Translations under genes and position numbers: made by a program
The notes under the pieces: generated by a model
The model's database searches: none
The model's input: the letters and a program-made list of their open reading frames with translations, nothing else
What the model was told of the DNA's origin: nothing
In this document: piece by piece, positions 23,392 through 30,132 of the stretch
Layout: each line of letters opens with the position of its first letter
How positions within the stretch are numbered: the first letter of the stretch is position 1
Assembly: GCF_025144145.1 (NCBI RefSeq)
Contig: NZ_CP083546.1
Span: 2,744,501-2,808,500, forward strand
DNA: 64,000 nt
DNA from: Leisingera sp. M658
Lineage (GTDB): Bacteria; Pseudomonadota; Alphaproteobacteria; Rhodobacterales; Rhodobacteraceae
Direction of reading: 5' to 3'

Positions 23392-24507
23392 GTGATCAAC
23401 AGAAACGATATTTACGACAAGAATTTGAACTTTCTAATCGGCTCTGGCGCATCGGTAGGCCTTTTGCCCACTCTTGAATTGAAGATACGGAAAAGTGGAA
23501 GTTCATCATCGCACACGTTGGAAACACTTGCTACACAATTTGAAAGCGACAAGGATATAATGTGCCTTATTTTCTCCTATTACGTGGAGAATGTTATCGC
23601 GCCCGCTGCTAAATTCGACATCTCCTCACTTAGCAATTCGCAGAAAGATGTTCTTAGAAATTACATTAGGTTCTTAGAAGCAATATTGACTTTACTGAAC
23701 AAAAAAGGGGGCGCGCCGCGCGCCAACATCTTCACCACGAATTATGATGGATTGATTGCTCATTGCGCCGAACACATGATTCGAAGCGGAAAATATGACT
23801 TCATCCTGAACGACGGAAGTGTTGGCTTTGTAAAGAAAACGCTCCAAGCTAGAGCTTTCAATAGATACACAAAGGACCAAGGCACTTTCGATAGGCACGA
23901 AATTAGCGTCCCTCAAATTAACTTGTTGCAGCCTCATGGGTCAGTGTACTGGTATAAGGATGGGGAAAATATTGAAGTTTCCTATGACCTTAAGAGATCT
24001 TCAGCGCGAGCGGATAACGTACCGTCATGGATGGATACAGACTTTGAAACGCTGCTAGGCGACGGATCTAAGGACGATAGTGACATAAACCCAATTGACT
24101 TCGTGGTGGATGAAGAAGTCCGTGACGACTTTTGGAGAAACTATCAAGCGCTGCCAGTCGTGAATCCTACAAAATGGAAGTTTCATGAAACAGTGTTTGA
24201 GGAGCACTATTATCAATCCCTAAGGGCTTTGAGTTATGAGCTGGAAAGGCCTAATTCTGTATTCATAGTCTTCGGATTTTCCTTCGCTGATGAGCATATA
24301 TTAAATTTGGTTAAGCGATCATTGTCGAACCCAACCTTGAAGGTCTTTGTTTGCTGTTACTCTGATGGATTGAAGGCCACCTTGGAGGAGAAGTTTAGAG
24401 GATTTGATAATGTGGAATTCATTCGAACAGATGGCGCGCTGGATTTTGACACCTTCAATAGTGAGGTCTTCGTGGCGAGCGCTCCAGATGTGACCGGGGC
24501 GAGTTGA
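23392..24507 (+). CDS. SIR2-domain defence protein (SIR2-HerA pair)
   Basis: 371 residues from GTG 23392. SIR2-like NAD-binding signatures: LNFLIGSGASVG (about 11-22), NIFTTNYDGLI (about 112-122), the catalytic-type His in LLQPHGSVYW, and VFIVFGFSFADEHIL near the end. It belongs to the SIR2_2 group seen in anti-phage systems, where the domain typically degrades NAD+ rather than deacetylating proteins. It overlaps by one base the downstream HerA-like ATPase gene, and the pair matches the known SIR2-HerA defence system. AT-rich composition marks it as acquired cargo. Confidence 0.88.
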   Translation: MINRNDIYDKNLNFLIGSGASVGLLPTLELKIRKSGSSSSHTLETLATQFESDKDIMCLIFSYYVENVIAPAAKFDISSLSNSQKDVLRNYIRFLEAILTLLNKKGGAPRANIFTTNYDGLIAHCAEHMIRSGKYDFILNDGSVGFVKKTLQARAFNRYTKDQGTFDRHEISVPQINLLQPHGSVYWYKDGENIEVSYDLKRSSARADNVPSWMDTDFETLLGDGSKDDSDINPIDFVVDEEVRDDFWRNYQALPVVNPTKWKFHETVFEEHYYQSLRALSYELERPNSVFIVFGFSFADEHILNLVKRSLSNPTLKVFVCCYSDGLKATLEEKFRGFDNVEFIRTDGALDFDTFNSEVFVASAPDVTGAS

Positions 24508-26279
24508 TGATACAGATCGGGCAGGTTACTGCAGTAGTTGGCGTTGAAATAACTATCAGAGCAAATGATTGCTCGAACTTAGAGACACACTTCTATCTTG
24601 GGAAGTCCTTTAAGGGAGTCTCGATACGTGAATTCATAGCAATTGATCACGGGTTTAGAGAGATCATATGCATTGTCGAAGGTGAATTTCTAGACGAGAG
24701 GATTACAGAGGGCGACGGCCCAAACTTGCAATTCGTTCGCAAGCTCAAAGCAAGACCAATCGGCTTCTTTGAAGACGAAAAATTCCATGACGGCATTAAG
24801 TTTCTGCCTAAAATTGGAGACTCCGCCAAGTTGTTGCCTGAGCAACAAGTCGAGCGAATATTCGAGCGTGGTTCAGCTGGTGGATATGTGATCGGAAGGT
24901 TGATGAAAGAGGACATCGCTATTTCTCTGCCTTGGCAACGGATCTTCAACAGCCACCTGGGAATTTTCGGAAACACAGGGAGCGGAAAATCGAACACCTT
25001 AACGAAGCTCTACACCGTTTTGTTTGACAACAAGTTGGATGGCATAGGTGCTTCGAGTAAGTTTATCTTCCTTGACTTTAATGGTGAATATACCGGCGCC
25101 CAACTTGTTGGTGCTGATCAAAAGAAGGTCCTTCGCCTTAAAACCAGGACGGATGATGGAGACAGGTTTGCGCTCAAAGAAGAACACTTTTGGGATGCTG
25201 AGACTTTGGGGATATTGTTTCAGGCCACGTCTAACACCCAAAAGCCTTTCTTGCGACGAGTGGTGACGGAGAGAAAAAAGTATGCCGCCAATGCATACAG
25301 TTTAATTTCATATGTGCAGTCAATCTTTCGCCGGGTCTTAACATCTGAAAGCCCGAGTGCGGAAGCCTTGGAGCTTCTCAAATCTCTTTCGCGACACCTC
25401 TCGTTGGATGCCGGGCTAGTCGATTCGGTTCATAAAGTTGGCTATCACCGCAATCAAACGTCCTTTTACTACGACGATGCAGGCATACGAAGGTTTTTTG
25501 GAGTAGACAATCAAACCTATGCAGATCACTTTGAAGCAGCGGTTGGAGCGATAAATTTTCAAATTCCCAATGGATTTCGCGAGCTTCAGATTCGATCTGA
25601 ACTTAAATTGATCTCCGATCTCTTGTATGGATCAGTCCAATACGAACACATACAACCCTTAATGCGTCGAATCGAGGCTCTAATGGGTGACTTCGAAAAG
25701 GTTATCTCCGTCCTTGAAGACGGAGAGGAAGCGAAGACAATTACCGTCATTTCATTGAGGGAGTGCAACCAAGAGATAAAGAAGATCCTGCCGATCTTGA
25801 TAGCTAAAAACTACTACGAGCTACACAAGTCGCTAGTTTCCTCACCGCCGGAAACAACTATGCATCTAATTATAGATGAAGCTCACAACATCTTGTCACA
25901 GCAATCAAATAGAGAGGCTGAAAGTTGGAAAGATTACCGGTTGGAGCTCTTCGAGGAGATTATCAAGGAAGGTCGTAAATTTGGAGTTTTTATGACTTTG
26001 GCGAGCCAACGCCCTGCGGACATTTCGCCAACAATTGTGTCTCAGTTGCATAACTATTTCATACATCGCCTTGTAAACGACCGCGACTTAGCACTCCTTG
26101 AAAACACCATCGCGACACTCGATAGCGTTTCACGCAGTCAGATCCCAAGCTTACCCCAAGGCGCGTGTGTCGTAACTGGAACGACTTTCGACATCCCCAT
26201 GTTAATGCAAATTGACAAGCTACCTAAAGACAAAGAGCCTGATAGCAGCGACGTGAATTTGGAGGAGCTTTGGGGATAG
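24507..26279 (+). CDS. HerA/DUF87-type ATPase (SIR2-HerA pair)
   Basis: 590 residues from ATG 24507 (TGATG junction with the SIR2 gene). An N-terminal beta-barrel-like region (about 1-140) as in HerA, Walker A FGNTGSGKSNTL (about 155-166), Walker B MHLIIDEAHNIL (about 452-463), sensor/arginine-finger region TLASQRPADISPTIVSQLHN (about 495-514) and a C-terminal brace. HerA family ATPases form hexamers; in SIR2-HerA systems they assemble with SIR2 into a complex that depletes NAD+ and/or attacks DNA on infection. No NurA nuclease gene is adjacent, consistent with the defence form rather than repair. Confidence 0.9.
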   Translation: MIQIGQVTAVVGVEITIRANDCSNLETHFYLGKSFKGVSIREFIAIDHGFREIICIVEGEFLDERITEGDGPNLQFVRKLKARPIGFFEDEKFHDGIKFLPKIGDSAKLLPEQQVERIFERGSAGGYVIGRLMKEDIAISLPWQRIFNSHLGIFGNTGSGKSNTLTKLYTVLFDNKLDGIGASSKFIFLDFNGEYTGAQLVGADQKKVLRLKTRTDDGDRFALKEEHFWDAETLGILFQATSNTQKPFLRRVVTERKKYAANAYSLISYVQSIFRRVLTSESPSAEALELLKSLSRHLSLDAGLVDSVHKVGYHRNQTSFYYDDAGIRRFFGVDNQTYADHFEAAVGAINFQIPNGFRELQIRSELKLISDLLYGSVQYEHIQPLMRRIEALMGDFEKVISVLEDGEEAKTITVISLRECNQEIKKILPILIAKNYYELHKSLVSSPPETTMHLIIDEAHNILSQQSNREAESWKDYRLELFEEIIKEGRKFGVFMTLASQRPADISPTIVSQLHNYFIHRLVNDRDLALLENTIATLDSVSRSQIPSLPQGACVVTGTTFDIPMLMQIDKLPKDKEPDSSDVNLEELWG

Positions 26280-26783
26280 TGCACTCCACGACGAATGTTC
26301 TTCGACGACTCGACCGAAATCATAGGGAAAGTTATATTGCAGATTCTTCTCAACGTTAAGTAGCAACCCGCATGCTGCCAAGCGAGGTTTTTGACTTGCG
26401 GCGAAGAGTGTTTTGGGGCTCGAAGCAAACGGAACGCAAAGTCCACCCATGGTCAGCTTCGAGGTTAGTGCCCGAAGGTTTCAACGGAACTTCTTTGCCT
26501 AAAGCAGTCGCAATGTATCTACCAGGCTGCGACCGCAGCGAATGTCTGAAAGGTCCCGGAGCGTGTGTATTCGACGTTGCAGATTTGCTGCAGCCCGCAT
26601 GAATGACCGCATTCTTCTCTGCTATGCAGCGAGTGACATTCGGCGGTGCAGCGTTGAATAGCTAAGCCAAGTTTCTTGATTTTCGCCCCCGATCAGACAA
26701 GAAATTGCACATCTCATCGAGTTTGGTAGCCGGGTTTCTTTCAGGTTAAGCAATATCGTATGTCTCATGACATTCTCCTTTTT
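26280..26783. other. Intergenic region downstream of HerA and relaxase genes
   Basis: About 500 bp between two convergent transcription units. One 76-codon frame (26372-26602 plus) has no start signal or family feature. No obvious terminator. It is a possible oriT location because it adjoins the relaxase, though oriT is more often upstream of mobC. Confidence 0.35.
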
Positions 26784-28103
26784 CTAGTTGGGTGAGTAAT
26801 CGTCATCGCGGCTTCGGGAGCGGTCACGGCCTCGCTCGCGGTCAGCTTCAAGGGAGCGCCCGCGTTGCGGCTCTGGCCGGGCTTCCGGCACTTTGCGCAG
26901 CTTCATGGCCAACGCGACATCGCGGTTCAGCTCTTGCAGCTTGGCCTGCTGTTTTTCCCGCGCCAGTTTCACTTGCCGCTGCAATGTGCGCCGTTCGGCC
27001 AGTTGCTTGCGGATGATGTCTTGCTTCTCTGAACGGTCGCGACCCAGCGCGCGGGCAATATCGGTTTCGTTCTCGTTGCGGATTTTGCGGTTCTTGCCCG
27101 TGATCCAGCCCCAGAGCCCGCGAATACCCGTTGGCGTTCTGGCCGCCCGCGCTTTTTCTTCTGTCAGCCAGCGATCCTGCTGCTTGCGCTTTAAATCATC
27201 GCGGATTTTGCGCTGGCGCTGCACCATCTGGTCGCGCTGGAATGTGGCCGCGAGGTTGGCTTTCTCGGCCTTGGCGCGTTCCTCCTTCGCCCAGGCCTTG
27301 AGCTTGGGCGTGAGCTGCGCCGCCACCTGCGCCTTGGCCATATCTACCGGCAGCAGTTCTTTCGGATCACCGAGGCGAGTTTTCAGCTCTTTCGTCTTCG
27401 CCCCCGTCATACGGCTCAGCGAATAAACCTCACCGCGCCAATCCACGGCCACAAAGCCGCGCTTGTTACCACGGGCAAGCCAATAGCCATTTTCCCGCAG
27501 CGCCGCTTCGAAGGCCTTGCGGTCATCCGATCCGCTCCAGCACTCCCGGATCAGGGATTTGACCTCTCTAGGGTCTTGTTTGGTGCGTTTAGCTTGTTGC
27601 CATTCTTCCAGCGTGAAGGATAGAGGGTCACGGTTTTTCTTGTCCTTGAACCCGTCCGGCATGCGCCAGCCATGTTCCAGATACAGCTCCCGTGACACTT
27701 CATTCAGCCGGGTTTTGTAATAGGGAAGCTCAATCGCTTTCATCCGCTGCTCGTCGATCCGCGACCAAACCGCATGGGCATGCCTGCGGCCTTCCTTTTC
27801 ATGGAAGACAATGGCGCGCGGCTGGTCTTCCAGACCGAGGCGGGATTCGGCGCGGGCAATGGCCGCCTCGAACGCCTCGACAGGCACATCTTCATGTTCC
27901 GGCGGATTGAGGCTGAGGGAGAACAAATGCTTTTGGCAGCGCGTACCGCGCGCCACCGCTTCACATTCTTGCATGGCGCCCGTCAGATCATCGGCGGCAA
28001 AGCCGCGCAGATCGAACAGCTCCACATGGTCATTGTCGCGGTCATTCAGCAGATGCCGCGCCAGCTCCTTGCCATGTGCCCGTTGGTTGCCTTTAAGGAT
28101 CAT
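26784..28103 (-). CDS. Relaxase/mobilisation nuclease (MobA/VirD2-like)
   Basis: 439 residues. The relaxase fold shows the metal-binding histidine motif H101-E-K-E-G-R-R-H108-A-H110 in VFHEKEGRRHAHAVWSRIDE. A C-terminal basic coiled region (about 250-440) follows, ending in an R/D/S-rich tail. It would nick oriT and pilot the strand into the recipient with the coupling protein. Unusual: there is no tyrosine in residues 1-127, so the classic N-terminal catalytic Tyr is absent; His10 or His17 in the GNQRAHGKELARHLLND region could be nucleophiles. It overlaps mobC by 4 bp (ATGA), so translation is coupled. Confidence 0.9.
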   Translation of the reverse strand: MILKGNQRAHGKELARHLLNDRDNDHVELFDLRGFAADDLTGAMQECEAVARGTRCQKHLFSLSLNPPEHEDVPVEAFEAAIARAESRLGLEDQPRAIVFHEKEGRRHAHAVWSRIDEQRMKAIELPYYKTRLNEVSRELYLEHGWRMPDGFKDKKNRDPLSFTLEEWQQAKRTKQDPREVKSLIRECWSGSDDRKAFEAALRENGYWLARGNKRGFVAVDWRGEVYSLSRMTGAKTKELKTRLGDPKELLPVDMAKAQVAAQLTPKLKAWAKEERAKAEKANLAATFQRDQMVQRQRKIRDDLKRKQQDRWLTEEKARAARTPTGIRGLWGWITGKNRKIRNENETDIARALGRDRSEKQDIIRKQLAERRTLQRQVKLAREKQQAKLQELNRDVALAMKLRKVPEARPEPQRGRSLEADRERGRDRSRSRDDDYSPN

Positions 28104-28522
28104 GCGCCGCCCCCATTCAGGCCAAGCGCTTCAATCAACGCTGCCCGCATCGCCGCAATGTCAGCACAGGCTTCGCGCAGCTCGGATTCGATTTCGGGAT
28201 GCACAGGCAGCGTGCCCGTGTTTACGGCGCGGGCGAGCTGATTGAGGTTGCTGGACAGGTGAGATTGCCCCAAAGCCGCCAGAACACGCCCCAGAACCTC
28301 ATGATCGGCAACAGGATTGGTATTCCTGCGCCGCACCTTCTGGAGGTCTTGGGAGAACAAAACGGCCTTGATATACGCACCCAAAGGCACGCCGTTCGCC
28401 GCTTCTTCAAGCTGCGCGCGCTCCTCAAACGTCAACCGCAGCGAAAACGGCGCTTCGCGTTTCTTCGGCGCTTTGGCGGGACTTTCCCCTATCTCATTGA
28501 AATTATGGCGCGAATTCGTCAT
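28100..28522 (-). CDS. mobC: MobC-like relaxosome accessory protein
   Basis: 140 residues. Basic N-terminus, then a ribbon-helix-helix-like part (FSLRLTFEERAQLEEAANGV, about 26-45) and the MobC signature SSNLNQLARAVNTGTL (about 90-105). MobC proteins bind oriT and help strand opening for the relaxase. ATG 28522 has gaggtg at a good distance. The start lies inside the orphan recombinase tail frame (stop 28503), so in the circular form mobC would be translationally coupled to the recombinase. I see no promoter between mobC and the host flank. Confidence 0.88.
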   Translation of the reverse strand: MTNSRHNFNEIGESPAKAPKKREAPFSLRLTFEERAQLEEAANGVPLGAYIKAVLFSQDLQKVRRRNTNPVADHEVLGRVLAALGQSHLSSNLNQLARAVNTGTLPVHPEIESELREACADIAAMRAALIEALGLNGGGA

Positions 28523-28626
28523 CGTCGCACCTCAGATCGTTACGATCAAAAGATGCGAGATGGCGCTCCCAGTCCTGAAGGATATCGAACAATTGGTTCG
28601 ATTCTTCTCCAGTTAGGTCCACCATC
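28503..28626 (-). pseudogene. Displaced 3' end of the serine recombinase gene (attP half)
   Basis: Reading the minus strand from the core, GATGGTGG is followed by an open frame of 38 codons and TAA at 28503-28505, without a start codon of its own. When joined at the core to the recombinase (codon 516, Val), phase is kept and the protein continues DLTGEESNQLFDILQDWERH and on to EFAP, a normal helical acidic tail. Total length would again be 554 residues. Strong support that this is the native C-terminus, separated by integration. Confidence 0.8.
28619..28626. other. attR core
   Basis: CCACCATC, identical to the tRNA-Tyr end at 3982. The tRNA T-arm run TGGTTCGATTC is also repeated upstream at 28594-28604, with 14 instead of 9 bases between the two. 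To the right begins host DNA (ttctcttctattcag). Confidence 0.65.
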
Positions 28627-28707
28627 TTCTCTTCTATTCAGACCGGACAATGGTGGCCCAGCTGCAGGCCGGGCGGTCTGCGCGCCGCCGCAGTGCTGTC
28701 CGGAGCC

Positions 28708-28733
28708 GCAAAAACCCGCTTGAGCTTCGCGGG
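28708..28733 (-). terminator. Terminator of the DUF2478/NnrU unit
   Basis: Stem cccgc/gcggg (28713-28717 / 28727-28731, extended by flanking A-T pairs) with five A on the plus strand at 28708-28712. Prevents host transcription from entering mobC in the integrated state. Confidence 0.75.
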
Positions 28734-28766
28734 CTTTCCGTTTGTTTTGAAATGGGAATGCGCCAG

Positions 28767-29285
28767 TCAGGCGGTTTCAGCAACGGCCTGTTCCGCCCAG
28801 GCAACCAGAGCGTCCAGATCCGGCCCTGCCTCCACGGCCATACCGTCGGCAAAGGCCTGGAACGGCTCCACGTTCATCTTGTTGACGCCGGAAATCACCG
28901 GAATACCAAGGGCCAGCGCCTCGCCGATGACAGACCGCATGCCGCGTCCGTCGGCCTCGTGCTTGCCGAATTTATTGACGATCATCAGTTGCGGCGCCGG
29001 GTCCGATTGCAACGTGGCAGAGACCAGCCCAACCGCCTGCTCCAGCGCTTCGGGGTTGAGGCGGCAACCGCGGGCACCTGCACCCAGGGATTGCGAAATG
29101 CGGATGGTTTCGCCGCCGGGCAAAACCCGCACATCCATGTCGCACAGTTCCTTGTCGTAGCATTCAACATTGGTCTGCGCGATGCCTGCCAGGCGGATGC
29201 CCTTGGCCTGCAATTTCTCAGCCAGCTCACTCAGCAGGCGGTCGGTGGCACCGCGTTCTTGGGTCATCACATAGGCCAGGTGCAT
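28767..29285 (-). CDS. DUF2478 family protein
   Basis: 172 residues from ATG 29285 (ggagag upstream). N-terminal LAYVMTQERGATDRLLSELA (the nucleotide-binding-like loop of this family), then QSLGAGARGCRLNPEALEQA and LMIVNKFGKHEADGRGMR, ending with a short helix. DUF2478 proteins are often encoded near molybdate transport or metabolism genes and may bind nucleotide; no function is proven. It lies 62 bp downstream of the NnrU-like gene and probably shares its transcript. Confidence 0.8.
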   Translation of the reverse strand: MHLAYVMTQERGATDRLLSELAEKLQAKGIRLAGIAQTNVECYDKELCDMDVRVLPGGETIRISQSLGAGARGCRLNPEALEQAVGLVSATLQSDPAPQLMIVNKFGKHEADGRGMRSVIGEALALGIPVISGVNKMNVEPFQAFADGMAVEAGPDLDALVAWAEQAVAETA

Positions 29286-29347
29286 CGGTCGTTCTCTCCA
29301 GTCTCGTCTCAGTTCATAGGTGGTGATGCGGCGGGCGGGGTCAACCC

Positions 29348-30010
29348 CTACCACGGCAACGGGTGATAGCCGATGACCGGGGCGTGCAGGATCAGCAGGG
29401 CCAGGAATACCGCGCCCGCCAGCCCGGCTTCAGCCGCAGAGGGGCGCAGGCGGGCCAGATTCAGCCGCGCGGTGTTGCGGCTGAGGCGGGTCCATTCGCC
29501 CTGCCCCATCCGGCGCTGTGTGCGCCGGTCGATGATCACCATGCCAGCCCAGGCAAAGCCCGCAAACAAGCCAAACAGGATCACATGCGCCAGATCGCCA
29601 TTGGCCAGCAGATGCGCCCCGGCCCAGAGCGCCATGGCCGCAAGCAAAGGGTGGCGGCTGACACCCAGAATGCCGGGATTCGCGGGATCAAAGGCCCGCA
29701 GGCCCAGCCCGCCAAAGCTGAACGGGTTTTGCCGCATCATGCCCGCAACGGTCAGCAGGCAGGCCAGCGGCATCAGCAGAAGCGGCGTCCAGCGGAAGAT
29801 GTCCCAATAGGGCAGCACGCCGACATAAGGCGCCCGTGCCGCCGCCACGATCAGCCAGGCCAGAATTGCCAGCGACAGCAGGCTGTAGGCGATGATGTAG
29901 CCGCGCAGGCCCAGGCGGCCCACCAGCCAGGGCCGTACCGGCGGGCGTACGGGGATCGCATGGCTGGCCAGAAACAGCATCAGCGCGGCGGTGAATTCAA
30001 GCCAGCCCAT
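29348..30010 (-). CDS. NnrU-family integral membrane protein
   Basis: 220 residues with five to six membrane helices, for example IIAYSLLSLAILAWLIVAAA and HVILFGLFAGFAWAGMVII. Family signatures SRHPLLAAMALWAGAHLLANGD and AHAIP-like N-terminus (LASHAIPVRPPVR). NnrU proteins belong to the isoprenylcysteine-methyltransferase-like fold and were first linked to nitric-oxide metabolism in rhodobacters; enzymatic function here is unproven. ATG 30010 starts the first membrane segment directly. Confidence 0.82.
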   Translation of the reverse strand: MGWLEFTAALMLFLASHAIPVRPPVRPWLVGRLGLRGYIIAYSLLSLAILAWLIVAAARAPYVGVLPYWDIFRWTPLLLMPLACLLTVAGMMRQNPFSFGGLGLRAFDPANPGILGVSRHPLLAAMALWAGAHLLANGDLAHVILFGLFAGFAWAGMVIIDRRTQRRMGQGEWTRLSRNTARLNLARLRPSAAEAGLAGAVFLALLILHAPVIGYHPLPW

Positions 30011-30086
30011 CGGGGTCTCTCCTGCCTTAGATCAGTCTTGTTTGCAGCTATACGCGGGCGGGCAGTGCAGAACGTTGCCCCAGATC

Positions 30087-30113
30087 AAAAAAGGGCGCCG
30101 CTGGGGCGCCCTT
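30087..30113 (-). terminator. Terminator of the proXVW-type operon
   Basis: Perfect 9-bp stem aagggcgcc (30091-30099) / ggcgccctt (30105-30113) with a U-run from a six-A stretch (30087-30092). Confidence 0.88.
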
Positions 30114-30132
30114 CTCATTTCGCGGCAGAGGC

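Larger units (their letters stand above)
3982..28626. mobile_element. Integrative mobilisable element at tRNA-Tyr
   Basis: 24.6 kb bounded by an 8-bp direct repeat CCACCATC (3982-3989 and 28619-28626) whose left copy is the tRNA end. The content fits an IME: serine recombinase, coupling protein, mobC, relaxase, resolvase, ArdA, ParB-like, H-NS-like, a defence pair and cargo, but no mating-pore genes. Several internal blocks are clearly more AT-rich than the host flanks. Boundaries are inferred from the repeat and from the fact that joining the two ends restores a continuous recombinase frame; they are not experimentally known. Confidence 0.85.

Noticed and set aside
28594-28604. Second tRNA or tRNA fragment at the right end
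   Set aside because: TGGTTCGATTC occurs, but the flanking bases cannot form a T stem and no acceptor or anticodon arm is present.
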